From assembly GCA_024710925.1 (NCBI GenBank), contig JANJTW010000134.1:1-35742 (forward strand): a DNA stretch of 35,742 bases, written 5' to 3'. Below the pieces are notes generated by a model, which was not told the DNA's origin, did no database searches, and worked only from the letters and a program-made list of their open reading frames with translations. Each line of letters starts with the position of its first letter. The stretch's first letter is position 1. Positions 16,038 through 24,761 of this stretch are shown here, in pieces. This stretch comes from Rhodocyclaceae bacterium. Lineage in GTDB: Bacteria; Pseudomonadota; Gammaproteobacteria; Burkholderiales; Rhodocyclaceae. The translations under genes were made by a program, and so were the position numbers.

Positions 16038-16585
16038 GCGCCGGCAAGAAGGAGGGCTTGCTGCTCGCCGTCCTGGCAACCGTATTGACCGGCTGCGCGA
16101 CGCCCGCGGCCGACGGATCTTCGTCGGCCGCACTGATTCCCGAGGGAGGGGAGGTCCGCATCGCCAGCGACCTTTCCTACACGACCAAGGAACTTGTTGC
16201 CGCACCGGTCACCTTGATAGCGCTGAACGGCATTCTCGACAAGTCGCTCGATCAATTGCTGCCGTTTACGCAGCCGATCCTCCTCTATTTTGTCTATCAG
16301 CCCTTTGCCCCGAATTGGCGCGTCGAGGAAGCGCGGCTGAACGAGGATACCTACTACCTGCGCTTGCAGGCCAAGCGTTTCCGCACCGGCGGCGATGGCG
16401 AGGCGATGCTCGTCCTTAAGCGGCGCGCCCAGCAGCTGCAGCATGCGGGCGGCTATGTTGCCTATCGGCTGCTTGATTACAGTGAGGGCATCGAGTCGGG
16501 AACGCCGGTCGCCCAGCGCTATTCGCACGGCATCGTGCAGCTGGTCCGCGCCGACGCTGCCGGGGCTCTGCCTAGCGCGCGCTGA
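16034..16585 (+). CDS. Uncharacterised lipoprotein coupled to flgL
   Basis: I do not recognise this family. The 183-residue product has a clear lipoprotein signal: positive start (GKKEG), hydrophobic LLLAVLATVL, lipobox LTGC with Cys21, and Ala after it, which predicts outer membrane sorting. The mature part contains a hydrophobic stretch (LLPFTQPILLYFVYQPFAPNW), then a mixed alpha/beta segment rich in Arg and Tyr. The start ATG overlaps the flgL stop (ATGA), which suggests coupled translation and so FliA-dependent late expression. Its 3' end overlaps that of fliR on the other strand by 14 bases. A role at the outer membrane around the filament exit is only a guess from context. Confidence 0.75.
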   Translation: MSAGKKEGLLLAVLATVLTGCATPAADGSSSAALIPEGGEVRIASDLSYTTKELVAAPVTLIALNGILDKSLDQLLPFTQPILLYFVYQPFAPNWRVEEARLNEDTYYLRLQAKRFRTGGDGEAMLVLKRRAQQLQHAGGYVAYRLLDYSEGIESGTPVAQRYSHGIVQLVRADAAGALPSAR

Positions 16586-17354
16586 TGAAGTGGCCGAGCA
16601 TGGCCTGCATGCCGTGCTCGAAGAGCTGGACCAGCGGGGTGGCGAGATAGCCCAGCATCAGAATCAGCATGACGAAGCCGCCGGCCAGCGTCAGCGGGAA
16701 ACCGACGGCGAACAGGTTGAGTTGCGGCGCGGCGCGCGTCAGCACGCCGAGTGCGATGTTGGTGATGAGCAAAGCGGTGATTGCCGGCAACGCCAGCAGC
16801 AGGCCGGAAGCGAAGATGATGCCGCCGGCGTGGGCGAAATTCAGCCAGCTGCCGGCGGCCAGTGCCGTACTGCCGATGGGCAGGATGGTAAAGCTGTGCG
16901 CCAGCGTGGCGAGGATCATCAGATGCCCGTTGATTGCCAGCAGCACCAATGTTCCGAGCAGTGATATGAACTGCGCGATGACCGGCGTCTGCGCCGAACT
17001 GTCGGGGTCGTAGAAGGTCGCAAAACCGAGGCCCATCTGCAGGCCGATCGCCTCGCCGGCGAAATCGATGGCGGTAACGACGATGCGCATGGCAAAGCCC
17101 ATGGCGAAGCCGATCAGTATTTGCTGGCCTAGGATCAGCAGGCCGGCGCCGGAATTCGGCGTGAGCGACGGCAGCGGCGGCAGCGCCGGAATCAGCACCA
17201 GTGCAATGGCGAGTCCGAGCATCAGCTTGATGCGCATCGGCACGGCCGCGTTCGAGAACGGCGGCGCGATGGCGACGAGCGCCAGGATGCGGGCGAGAGG
17301 GTAGACGAAGGCCGCGATCCAGGCGTCGAGTTGCGCGCTGGTCAGCGAGATCAT
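16572..17354 (-). CDS. fliR: Flagellar type III export gate protein FliR
   Basis: FliR is part of the FliPQR core of the export gate inside the MS ring. The open frame begins at 17420, but ATG 17354 ([22 protein letters not shown]) overlaps the fliQ stop as ATGA and gives the normal length of 260 residues. Several hydrophobic segments run through the protein. Family blocks include RILALVAIAPPFSNAAVP, GLQMGLGFATFYDPDS, LLAINGHLMIL and the C-terminal TRAAPQLNLFAVGFPLTL. It is the last gene of the fliF-to-fliR run and meets the lipoprotein gene tail-to-tail with a 14-base overlap and no hairpin terminator. Confidence 0.97.
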   Translation of the reverse strand: MISLTSAQLDAWIAAFVYPLARILALVAIAPPFSNAAVPMRIKLMLGLAIALVLIPALPPLPSLTPNSGAGLLILGQQILIGFAMGFAMRIVVTAIDFAGEAIGLQMGLGFATFYDPDSSAQTPVIAQFISLLGTLVLLAINGHLMILATLAHSFTILPIGSTALAAGSWLNFAHAGGIIFASGLLLALPAITALLITNIALGVLTRAAPQLNLFAVGFPLTLAGGFVMLILMLGYLATPLVQLFEHGMQAMLGHFISAR

Positions 17355-17620
17355 CCGAGCATGCCGGGGATGCCTTCGAACAGGCGCCGGATGTAGTCGA
17401 TCAGCAGTTGCAGCATCCACGGCCCGGCGAAGATCAGCGTGATGAACATCACCACCAGACGGGGAATGAAGGACAGCGTGGACTCGTTGATCTGCGTCGC
17501 CGCCTGGAAGATGCTGACGATCAGGCCGGTGACGAGCGCCGCCATGAGCAGCGGGCCGGACACCAGCAGCGTCAGCTCCAGCGCCTGCCGGCCGAGTTCC
17601 ATCACCGTCTGCGGCGTCAT
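17351..17620 (-). CDS. fliQ: Flagellar type III export gate protein FliQ
   Basis: FliQ is the small two-helix membrane subunit of the export gate. The 89 residues start [25 protein letters not shown], a family hallmark, with hydrophobic segments at about 14-38 and 50-75, and the sequence [16 protein letters not shown] between them. It overlaps fliP by 4 bases upstream and fliR by 3-4 bases downstream, as is usual for this tightly coupled set. Confidence 0.97.
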   Translation of the reverse strand: MTPQTVMELGRQALELTLLVSGPLLMAALVTGLIVSIFQAATQINESTLSFIPRLVVMFITLIFAGPWMLQLLIDYIRRLFEGIPGMLG

Positions 17621-18363
17621 GTCGCGAAACTCTGCACGAGCGAGCCGACGAGCAGGTGCCAGCCGTCGACGAGGACGAAGAGCATCAGCTTCATCGGCAG
17701 CGACACCATGATCGGCGACATCATCATCATACCCATCGACATCAGCGTGCTGGCGACGACCATGTCGATGACGAGGAAGGGGATGAAAATGATGAAGCCG
17801 ATCTGGAAGGCTGTCTTCAGTTCGCTGGTGACGAAGGCCGGGATGAGGACGCGCATCGGCGTGTCCTCCGGTTTCTCGATCCGGTCGATCCGGGCGAGAC
17901 GGGCAAAGAGACCGATGTCCGCCTCGCGCGTCTGCTTCAGCATGAAGCCGCGCATTGGCACCGATGCCCGTTCGATCGCCTGCTGGAAGCTGATGCGGTT
18001 TTCGGTAAGCGGCTGGTAGGCGTCGGTGTAGACCCGCTCCAGTACCGGCGACATGATGAAAAAGGTGAGAAAGAGGGTGAGCCCGAGCAGCACCTGGTTC
18101 GGCGGCGAGGTCTGCGTGCCGAGTGCATGCCGCAGCAGCGAGAAGACGATGATGATGCGCGTGAAGCTGGTCATCATCAGCAGCGCCGCCGGGATGAAGG
18201 TCAGCGCGGTCAGCGTCAGCAGGGTCTGGATCGACAGGGACCAGGTCGTGCTGCCGCTGGGGCCGGGGCTGCTGGTGATGGCCGGCAGCGCGGCCTGGGC
18301 AAGCGCGTCGACCGGTAGCGCGGCGAGCAGCAGCGGCAGTGCTGCAGTCAGGAGTGCGGGCAT
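17617..18363 (-). CDS. fliP: Flagellar type III export gate protein FliP
   Basis: FliP forms the central ring of the export gate. The 248-residue product has a cleavable-type signal (about 1-23, ending DALAQA) and the very conserved blocks [39 protein letters not shown] and [16 protein letters not shown], plus the Met-rich [28 protein letters not shown] near the C-terminus. Length is typical. The ATG lies 4 bases after the fliO stop. Confidence 0.98.
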   Translation of the reverse strand: MPALLTAALPLLLAALPVDALAQAALPAITSSPGPSGSTTWSLSIQTLLTLTALTFIPAALLMMTSFTRIIIVFSLLRHALGTQTSPPNQVLLGLTLFLTFFIMSPVLERVYTDAYQPLTENRISFQQAIERASVPMRGFMLKQTREADIGLFARLARIDRIEKPEDTPMRVLIPAFVTSELKTAFQIGFIIFIPFLVIDMVVASTLMSMGMMMMSPIMVSLPMKLMLFVLVDGWHLLVGSLVQSFAT

Positions 18364-18367
18364 GCGC

Positions 18368-18856
18368 TCAGTCCTTGGCGTTTTTCGAGAGGTCCCGGAA
18401 CTGGCGGAGCCAGTGCGCGAACTGCCCGTCGCCGCCGCCCGGCGGAACCGGCAGCGTGCCCTTCGGCATCGCGTGCAGCGTGCGCATCTGCCCGGGAGCG
18501 ATACCGACGACCAGCCAGGTGTCCTCGATCTCGATGAGCACGATGCGCTCGCGCGGTCCGACCGGCAGGTTGCCGACGACGTGCATCGGGCCGTTGCCGC
18601 CGATCAGCCCACGGCCGCCGTTGAGGCGGCGCAGCAGCCAGGCGGCACCGACGAACACGGCGAGGATGGCGGCGAGGATGGCGAAGGTCTGCAGCATCGT
18701 CGACAGCCCGACGCCGGGTGCCGCGGCTGCGGCATCCGCGGTTTGCGCATGGCCCGTCGCCTGCCAGGCGAGGAGGGCGGCGGCAAGCGTGGCAAGGACG
18801 CCGGCGCGCTTGGCGGGGCGATGCGACGGCGGGGAGGAGGACGGGCGGGAATTCAC
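18368..18856 (-). CDS. fliO: Flagellar biosynthesis protein FliO
   Basis: FliO is a membrane protein that helps FliP assemble. The open frame starts at GTG 18856 and gives 162 residues. A possible signal sequence (about 17-38, ending GHAQT) is followed by the main membrane helix (about 52-75, [22 protein letters not shown]). The cytoplasmic part has [33 protein letters not shown], the recognisable FliO core. The start is uncertain because the ribosome site is weak and no internal ATG before the core is better. It follows fliN after 53 bases, the largest gap inside this part of the operon. Confidence 0.9.
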   Translation of the reverse strand: MNSRPSSSPPSHRPAKRAGVLATLAAALLAWQATGHAQTADAAAAAPGVGLSTMLQTFAILAAILAVFVGAAWLLRRLNGGRGLIGGNGPMHVVGNLPVGPRERIVLIEIEDTWLVVGIAPGQMRTLHAMPKGTLPVPPGGGDGQFAHWLRQFRDLSKNAKD

Positions 18857-18909
18857 GGGGCCCTATCTTAAAGCAAGGCGCCCCGCGAAGAAACCAGCGG
18901 TGCGGCGGA

Positions 18910-19362
18910 TCAGCGGCCGAGTTTGCGCATGCGCTCGGCCGGCGTGATGATGTCGGTCAGGCGGATGCCGAATTTTTCGTTCACCACCACGACCTCACCC
19001 TGAGCGATCAGCGTGCCGTTAACCAGTACGTCGAGCGGCTCGCCGGCCATGGCATCGAGTTCGACGACCGAGCCGTGCGCCAGTTGCAGCAGGTTCTTGA
19101 TCGTCAGCTTGGTCCGGCCGAGTTCGACGGTGATCTGGACGGGGATGTCGAGGATCATGTCGAGCTCGTTCATCACCGAAGTCTTGGCCTGGTCGTTCGT
19201 GAAGTTCTGGAATACGTGCGGAGCCGGCGGCGGAGTGTTATCGGCCGCAGCCGTGCCGCTGCCGGATTCGGCGATCGCCTGCTCGGCCATCGCGGCGGCC
19301 CAGTCGTCCTCGCTGATGGCGTCGTCGGCGCCGCCGGCGGGGTTTTCCGTATCCTCAGACAT
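18910..19362 (-). CDS. fliN: Flagellar motor switch protein FliN
   Basis: FliN forms the lower part of the C ring with FliM and helps switch direction of rotation and dock the export ATPase. The 150-residue protein has an acidic, Ala/Pro-rich N-terminal extension (about 1-60). It then has the SpoA domain (about 65-145) with MILDIPVQITVELGRTKLTIKNLLQLAHGSVVELD and the GEPLDVLVNGTLIAQGEVVVVNEKFGIRLTDI core, almost invariant in the family. Its start overlaps the fliM stop by 8 bases. Confidence 0.98.
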   Translation of the reverse strand: MSEDTENPAGGADDAISEDDWAAAMAEQAIAESGSGTAAADNTPPPAPHVFQNFTNDQAKTSVMNELDMILDIPVQITVELGRTKLTIKNLLQLAHGSVVELDAMAGEPLDVLVNGTLIAQGEVVVVNEKFGIRLTDIITPAERMRKLGR

Positions 19363-20359
19363 GCTCTTCCCCCTTCTTCGACTCCCGCGTCTCGGAAGCG
19401 ATGAAACGTTCGATCTTTATCGCGTACTGGTTGTGCTGCTGCCCGAAGGTGCATTCGATAAGCGGTACGCCGTCTACGGTGGCGACGATGGTTTCCGGGA
19501 TGTTCACCGGAATGACGTCGCCAACCTTCATCTTCTGTATTTGTCCGAGCGTCAGCGCGGCGTGCGTCAGTTCCGCCGTCAGCTCGACCTCGGCGCTCTG
19601 CAACTGCTTGCGCAGCGTGCTGATCCAGCGCTTGTCCGTGGACAGCTGGTCGCTCTGCATGCTGCTGTAGAGCAGGTCGCGGATCGGTTCCAGCATGGAG
19701 TACGGGAAGCAGATGTGCATTTCCGCCGCCGCGCCGCCGAATTCGATCGAGAAGGTCGTCGATACGACGATCTCCGACGGCGTCGCGATGTTGGCGAATT
19801 GCGAGTTCATCTCCGAGCGGATGTATTCGAACTTCAGGTCGTGCACCGGCTTCCAGGAGCGTCCGTATTCGGTGAACACGACTTCCAGCATGCCCTGGAT
19901 GATGCGCTGCTCCGTCGGCGTGAAGTCGCGGCCCTCGACCCGGGTGTGGAAGCGGCCGTCGCCGCCGAACATGTTGTCGACGACGAGGAAGACCAGGTTC
20001 GGATCGAAGATGAACAGCGCCGTGCCGCGCAGCGGCTTGGCTGCCACCAGGTTGAGGTTGGTCGGGACGACCAGGTTGCGGATGAACTCGGTGTACTTCT
20101 GGACCTTGATCGGTCCGACCGAAATCTCCGCGTTGCGGTGCATGTAATTGAACAGGCCGATGCGCAGGTAACGGGCAAAGCGCTCGTTGATCAGCTCCAT
20201 CGTGGGCATGCGCCCACGGACGATCCGTTCCTGCGTGCCAAGGTTGTACTGGCGGGGGCCGCTGCCTTCCTCGGCGTGCGATTCCGGCTCGTCGGATTCC
20301 CCGGTGACGCCCTTGAGCAGGGCATCGACCTCGTCCTGTGAGAGAAAATCCTGAGCCAT
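19355..20359 (-). CDS. fliM: Flagellar motor switch protein FliM
   Basis: FliM is the C-ring protein that binds phosphorylated CheY and passes the signal to FliG. The 334 residues begin MAQDFLSQDEVDALLKGV, which contains the CheY-binding LSQ-EVDALL motif. The middle domain carries the FliG-contacting GGDGRF sequence (around MFGGDGRFHTRVEGRDFTPTE), and the C-terminal SpoA domain (about 255-325) pairs with FliN. Length is normal. It is 5 bases after fliL and overlaps fliN. Confidence 0.98.
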   Translation of the reverse strand: MAQDFLSQDEVDALLKGVTGESDEPESHAEEGSGPRQYNLGTQERIVRGRMPTMELINERFARYLRIGLFNYMHRNAEISVGPIKVQKYTEFIRNLVVPTNLNLVAAKPLRGTALFIFDPNLVFLVVDNMFGGDGRFHTRVEGRDFTPTEQRIIQGMLEVVFTEYGRSWKPVHDLKFEYIRSEMNSQFANIATPSEIVVSTTFSIEFGGAAAEMHICFPYSMLEPIRDLLYSSMQSDQLSTDKRWISTLRKQLQSAEVELTAELTHAALTLGQIQKMKVGDVIPVNIPETIVATVDGVPLIECTFGQQHNQYAIKIERFIASETRESKKGEEHV

Positions 20360-20364
20360 GGCGC

Positions 20365-20910
20365 TTACTGGATGATGAAGGTGGTGAACAGCACCGCCTT
20401 CACTGCTCCCCCGGCCGGCTTCTTGCCCTTCGTCGTGGGGGCGTCGACGATTGAGTTGATTGCGGCACGGATTTCCTCGGCGAGCGCCTTCTTGCCTTCG
20501 CGCGTGGAAACCTCGGACGGCTTCTTGGATGACAGGATGTCCATGATCTCGTGGCGCAAACGTGGCGTGTAGAGCTTCAGTTGTTCGGCCATCGCCGCAT
20601 CCTCCGCCTCGACGCTGATCGCCACCTGCAGGTATTGCTCGCCGGTTTCCGGGACGAGGTTGACGGTGAAGGTGTCCATCGGAATATAGACCGGCGGCGC
20701 TTCCTTCTCGCCCTTCTTTTTCTTCGATTTCTCGGTCGCTTCGGCGACCTCTTCGTCGTCCTCACCCGCGTCGCCCGACTTCAGCAGCAAATAGGCACCG
20801 CCACCACCACCGGCGACGAGCAGGAGAACGGCTGCTACGATGATGATCAGGAGCTTCTTGCTTTTCTTCGGTGCAGCTTCGCCGGCATCGGCTTTTTCTT
20901 CTTTGGCCAT
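20365..20910 (-). CDS. fliL: Flagellar basal body-associated protein FliL
   Basis: FliL surrounds and supports the stators at the basal body. The 181-residue product has a Lys-rich cytoplasmic start, one membrane helix (about 18-43, LLIIIVAAVLLLVAGGGGGAYLLL), an acidic/Lys-rich linker (about 45-75), and the periplasmic stomatin-like FliL domain with YIPMDTFTVNLVPETGEQYLQVAISVE and the C-terminal VKAVLFTTFIIQ ending that is typical of the family. It starts 94 bases after fliK; a TACAAT box lies in that gap. Confidence 0.96.
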   Translation of the reverse strand: MAKEEKADAGEAAPKKSKKLLIIIVAAVLLLVAGGGGGAYLLLKSGDAGEDDEEVAEATEKSKKKKGEKEAPPVYIPMDTFTVNLVPETGEQYLQVAISVEAEDAAMAEQLKLYTPRLRHEIMDILSSKKPSEVSTREGKKALAEEIRAAINSIVDAPTTKGKKPAGGAVKAVLFTTFIIQ

Positions 20911-20938
20911 CGCGTTGTCCCTCTAGTGATTCGAGCGC

Positions 20939-20944
20939 ATTGTA
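20939..20944 (-). promoter_or_regulatory. Possible -10 box (TACAAT) before fliL
   Basis: The minus strand reads GCTACAATGCG 28 bases before the fliL ATG, a typical sigma-70 -10 element, but no good -35 hexamer lies 16-18 bases upstream. No GG-N10-GC pair occurs in this gap. It may be an internal promoter for fliLMNOPQR. Confidence 0.35.
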
Positions 20945-21004
20945 GCGCGTCGGCGATGCGGGCGTCCGTCACCCGCCTCCCCTGTTCTCATGCCTTTGCC
21001 GCCC

Positions 21005-22036
21005 TCAGGCAAAGGTGTCGACCAGCCCGTTGCCGGAGCGGATCGCCCCGCTGCTTGCGCTGCCGCCCGGCTGTTGCCGTGCCATGCCATCGTCGGTGCC
21101 GTCGTTGCCGCGGCTGTCGGCGCCGTGGCGTCCGTCGGCATTGTCCTGCGCCTGGCGGAAGGATTCGGCGCTGACGTTGGTCTGGCCGAGCTCGACGCCG
21201 ACGCCGGCGAGCATTTCACGCAGTCGCGGCATCGCCGCTTCGATCGCTTCGCGCACCTCGGCGTTGCCCGAGACGAAAACGGCCGTCGCCTGGTCGTTAC
21301 GGACGCTCAGTGAAATCTCTATCGGCCCCATTTGCGGCGGGTTGAGGGTCAGCTGGGCACTTTGTTTGTCCTGGGTGGCCATCCAGACGATTTTCTGGCC
21401 GAATTCGGCCGACCAGGCCGGGTCCCTGACCGGCGTTGCCACGTGCTGCTGCACGTCGCTCGCTGGGCGCGCCGCGGTCGATTGCATCGGGTTGCCGGTG
21501 AGCGCTTGCGGCAAGCCTTCTCCGGCGCCATGGGCGGCCTCGGCGAGCTTTTGCTCGAAGCCGGCAAAGTTTGCCGCCGCCGTGGCAGCGCCGCTGCCTG
21601 CGGTGTTTGCCGTCAGCGGCGTTAACGATGCTCCCGCGCGCGCATCGTCACCGGCGGTGAGAGCCGATTTCAACCCGTCGGCGAGGGCTTGCCCCGAACC
21701 CTCCTGCGGTATCAGCTGCAGTGCGGTCTGTGCGGCAGAAATACTGCTTCCACTTGTCTTCGCTGTCTGGGCGTCATCCGTACGCACTGCCGGTGCTAGC
21801 ACGAGTCCCATCGCCGCCAGGATTTCGGCCGGATCGGCCAGCGTCTCGGCTGGCATCGGCGTTTCTGCCGGGGCATCGGCCAGCGCAGGGTCCACTGGCA
21901 GCGTGCCGTTGGCCAGCTGTCCGAGCAAGAGCGTGGCGAAATCGGCAATGCTGTCCGTCGTGCCGGCGGCGGCTTCGGCCGGCATTGCGGTAGAGGGCAT
22001 CGCCGGAGGGGCGAGGGAGGCTGCGACAGTCTGCAT
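21005..22036 (-). CDS. fliK: Flagellar hook-length control protein FliK
   Basis: FliK is the secreted ruler that measures the hook and switches export specificity through FlhB. The open frame runs to 22345, but that part overlaps fliJ and is Arg-rich shadow sequence. ATG 22036 (MQTVAASLAPPAM) has GGAG 8 bases upstream and gives 343 residues. The first two thirds are Ala/Thr/Pro-rich and low complexity, as in FliK rulers. The C-terminal domain (about 235-320, with LTLNPPQMGPIEISLSVRND, FVSGNAEVREAIEAAMPRLREML and VGVELGQTNVS) is the conserved FliK core. A second FliK-like gene lies at 31723-32886. Confidence 0.95.
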   Translation of the reverse strand: MQTVAASLAPPAMPSTAMPAEAAAGTTDSIADFATLLLGQLANGTLPVDPALADAPAETPMPAETLADPAEILAAMGLVLAPAVRTDDAQTAKTSGSSISAAQTALQLIPQEGSGQALADGLKSALTAGDDARAGASLTPLTANTAGSGAATAAANFAGFEQKLAEAAHGAGEGLPQALTGNPMQSTAARPASDVQQHVATPVRDPAWSAEFGQKIVWMATQDKQSAQLTLNPPQMGPIEISLSVRNDQATAVFVSGNAEVREAIEAAMPRLREMLAGVGVELGQTNVSAESFRQAQDNADGRHGADSRGNDGTDDGMARQQPGGSASSGAIRSGNGLVDTFA

Positions 22037-22095
22037 TCCTTGGGCTCCGGTTGGAGTGGTTTGCCCCAGGTTCAGCAAAAGGCGTGCCAATGGCC

Positions 22096-22539
22096 TCAGG
22101 TGTCGTCCTTGCCGCGCCCGCGGGCGGCGAATTCGTCGACGAGCTTCTGTTCGCGCTTGTTTTCCCTGGCGTCCTCGGCCCGGTAATGACGGGTGGACAG
22201 AGTGTCGATGGCCTTCAGCCGGATGCGCTGCGCCTGCCAGTGCGCCTGACCGGCCGTCGTCCGGTTCCGCGACTGGTGTACGACCTGTTGTTGCTGCGCG
22301 ATCGCCTCGTCGAGCTTGGCGAGGAAGTCCTGGAAATTCTTCCATTGCAGCGGCGACATTCCCGACTGGGCGGAAGACTGGAAGCGCTGGGCGTATTCCG
22401 TACGGTACTGGCAGAGCAGATCGAGCTTGGCCTTCGCGTCCTGTTCGGCGGAGATCAGGCGCGCCAACTGCTGTGTCGCGTCGTCGGCACGACGCTGCAT
22501 CAGTTCGAGCACGGTTTGCAGGGCGAAGGGCTTGCTCAT
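22096..22539 (-). CDS. fliJ: Flagellar export chaperone FliJ
   Basis: FliJ is the coiled-coil stalk of the export ATPase FliI and links it to the gate protein FlhA. The 147-residue protein is almost entirely charged, helical sequence with no membrane segment. It begins MSKPFALQTVLELMQRRADDATQQLARL, the usual FliJ opening. Length matches (about 147). A ribosome site AAGG lies 7 bases before ATG 22539. It sits between fliI (53-base gap) and fliK (59-base gap to the chosen start). Confidence 0.95.
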   Translation of the reverse strand: MSKPFALQTVLELMQRRADDATQQLARLISAEQDAKAKLDLLCQYRTEYAQRFQSSAQSGMSPLQWKNFQDFLAKLDEAIAQQQQVVHQSRNRTTAGQAHWQAQRIRLKAIDTLSTRHYRAEDARENKREQKLVDEFAARGRGKDDT

Positions 22540-22592
22540 GTCGGGGCCTTACGGAGTTTTCATTCTAGGCACAAGCGTGCGCGGTTGCCGAT

Positions 22593-24011
22593 CTAACGTG
22601 CCGATCCGCCGAAGATCTGGCGCAGTCCGCTGACGCTTTCCGCATAGGCGGCCTGCTCGCCCAGGCGCTGCTGCAGAAAGCGTTCGAATGTCGGGTGAAG
22701 TGCGATGGCCTGGTCGAGCGCGGGATCACTTCCCGCGGCATAGGCGCCGACGTTGATCAGGTCGCGCGAGCGCTGATAGCGCGAATAGAGCTGCTTGAAG
22801 GCTCGGATCGCATCGAGATGCGGTGGCTCGATCAGATTGACCATGGCCCGCGAGATCGACTGCTCGATGTCGATCGCCGGATAGTGTCCGGCGTCGGCGA
22901 GTGTGCGCGAGAGGACGATGTGGCCGTCGAGAATGGCGCGTGCCGAGTCAGCGATCGGGTCCTGCTGGTCGTCGCCTTCGGCGAGCACGGTGTAGAAGGC
23001 GGTGATTGAACCGCCGCCGTCGGGGCCGTTGCCAGCCCGCTCAACCAGCTGCGGCAGGCGAGCGAAGACCGACGGCGGGTAGCCGCGGGTCACCGGTGGC
23101 TCGCCGACGGCGAGCGCACTTTCACGCTGCGCCATCGCGTAGCGCGTCAGCGAGTCCATGATCAGCAGCACCTGCTTGCCCTGGTCGCGGAAATATTCGG
23201 CGATGACCGTGGCGTAGGAGGCGCCCTGCAGGCGCATCAGCGGACTGACGTCGGCCGGCGCGGCGACGACGACGGAGCGGCGCCGGCCTTCCTCGCCGAG
23301 GATTTGCTCGATGAATTCCTTGACTTCGCGGCCGCGTTCGCCGATCAGTCCGACGACGATGATTTCGGCTTCCGTATAGCGTGCCATCATGCCGAGCAGC
23401 ACCGATTTGCCGACGCCCGAGCCGGCGAAGAGTCCCATCCGCTGGCCGCGGCCGACGGTGAGCAGCGAATTGATGGCGCGGATGCCGACATCCAGTGTCT
23501 GCGTGATCGGTGCTCGCGACATCGGGTTGATCGGCCGGCTTTGCAGCGGGCGCAGCATGTCGGTCTGGATCGGTCCCTGATTGTCGAGCGGTCGCCCGGC
23601 GGCGTCGACGACGCGGCCAAGCATGGATTCGCCGACCGGCATCAGCTTTGCCCGGTCGATGATTCGTCGACGAGGCTGGCGGGGCTTGTCGATCCTTGGT
23701 AGCGGCGGGCGTGTTTCAAAGGCGAGGACGTGGGCGCCCGGCGACAGGCCGTAGACATCCTCTGACGGCATCAGGAACAGTTTCTCACCGGCGAAGCCGA
23801 CCACTTCCGCTTCCACCGCGGTGCCGCCGTCCGGAACGACCCGGCAGGAACTGCCGAGCGGCAGCTTGAGTCCAGCGGCCTCCATTACCAGGCCGTTGAT
23901 CCGCGTCAAGCGGCCGCTGGATAGCAAGGGACTGGCGTCGCTGGCAGCCTCCCGGCACTGTTCGAGAAATCCCTGCCAGGCCGCCCTGTGATCGGGGTGC
24001 TCGTCGCTCAT
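22593..24011 (-). CDS. fliI: Flagellar type III export ATPase FliI
   Basis: FliI is the hexameric ATPase that unfolds export substrates at the base of the flagellum. ATG 24011 ([12 protein letters not shown]) overlaps the fliH stop by one base (TAATG) and gives 472 residues. The ORF-track start at 24068 lies inside fliH. Motifs in order: Walker [31 protein letters not shown], Walker [18 protein letters not shown], and the [25 protein letters not shown] block. The C-terminal domain resembles F1 beta-subunits. Length is somewhat above enteric FliI (456). Confidence 0.97.
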   Translation of the reverse strand: MSDEHPDHRAAWQGFLEQCREAASDASPLLSSGRLTRINGLVMEAAGLKLPLGSSCRVVPDGGTAVEAEVVGFAGEKLFLMPSEDVYGLSPGAHVLAFETRPPLPRIDKPRQPRRRIIDRAKLMPVGESMLGRVVDAAGRPLDNQGPIQTDMLRPLQSRPINPMSRAPITQTLDVGIRAINSLLTVGRGQRMGLFAGSGVGKSVLLGMMARYTEAEIIVVGLIGERGREVKEFIEQILGEEGRRRSVVVAAPADVSPLMRLQGASYATVIAEYFRDQGKQVLLIMDSLTRYAMAQRESALAVGEPPVTRGYPPSVFARLPQLVERAGNGPDGGGSITAFYTVLAEGDDQQDPIADSARAILDGHIVLSRTLADAGHYPAIDIEQSISRAMVNLIEPPHLDAIRAFKQLYSRYQRSRDLINVGAYAAGSDPALDQAIALHPTFERFLQQRLGEQAAYAESVSGLRQIFGGSAR

Positions 24012-24751
24012 TACTTTTCGTCCAGCCAGTCGCCGTTGGTGCCGATGGCTTCGAGAACCCGCCGCCAACGGGTTGCCAGCGTGGCATCGACTTCGCTGGC
24101 GCCGGATTCGATGCGGCAGCCGCCGGTCGCGACATCGCTGCTTTCGATGATGCGCCAGCCCGTGTGAGCGAGCTGTTCGCCAAGGTGGGTACGTACTACT
24201 GCTGCATCGACAGGGTTCAGGAACAGGGCGGGGTGGCCGTGGTGTAGTGGCAGTGAAGCAACTGCCTCGCGGACCACGGGCAGGATCAGTGCCGGCTGGA
24301 TGCGCAGACTGTGGCGCAGGACCTGCGAGGCGATTTCGACGGCAACGGTGAGCAGTTCCTCGGCGACTTCCTGATCGAGCGTCTGCAGGTGTTGCCGCAG
24401 GTTGGCGCCGAGTGCCGCGATGCGACCGGCTTCGACCCGTGCCTCGGCTTGTCCCGCGGCATAGCCGGCCGCATGTCCCGCCTCGTAACCGGCGATCCGC
24501 CCGGCTTCGTGACCGGCCGCACGTCCGGCTTCCAGCCCCGCTGCGTAGCCGGCGGCCTGTGCATCGTTGTGGATGCGTTCGATTTCCTCCGCCGTCGGCA
24601 GGGCCACGGCTTTGCTTGCCGCTGCCGGTGGGGCGGCCGTCTGACTTTTTGCCGATGCCGCCCGCGCAGCTTCCGCCGCCTCGTCGAAGGCCGCAAGTTC
24701 CCAGCGCTCGTAGGCGGAGAGTTTTTCCTTGGGGATGAAGCCGGAAGACAT
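24011..24751 (-). CDS. fliH: Flagellar export ATPase regulator FliH
   Basis: FliH holds FliI inactive in the cytoplasm and docks it to the C ring through FliN. The 246-residue protein begins with a short Trp-containing region ([16 protein letters not shown]). It then has an Ala/Gly stretch with repeated GxxxG spacing at about 65-105 ([22 protein letters not shown]), a recognised feature of FliH, and a C-terminal domain (about 130-240) related to the ATPase peripheral stalk ([22 protein letters not shown]). It starts 10 bases after fliG and overlaps fliI. Confidence 0.96.
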   Translation of the reverse strand: MSSGFIPKEKLSAYERWELAAFDEAAEAARAASAKSQTAAPPAAASKAVALPTAEEIERIHNDAQAAGYAAGLEAGRAAGHEAGRIAGYEAGHAAGYAAGQAEARVEAGRIAALGANLRQHLQTLDQEVAEELLTVAVEIASQVLRHSLRIQPALILPVVREAVASLPLHHGHPALFLNPVDAAVVRTHLGEQLAHTGWRIIESSDVATGGCRIESGASEVDATLATRWRRVLEAIGTNGDWLDEK

Positions 24752-24761
24752 GAACTACAGC

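Noticed and set aside
22037-22345. Upstream part of the fliK open frame
   Set aside because: It overlaps fliJ in another frame and is Arg-rich shadow sequence; the ATG at 22036 has a good ribosome site.
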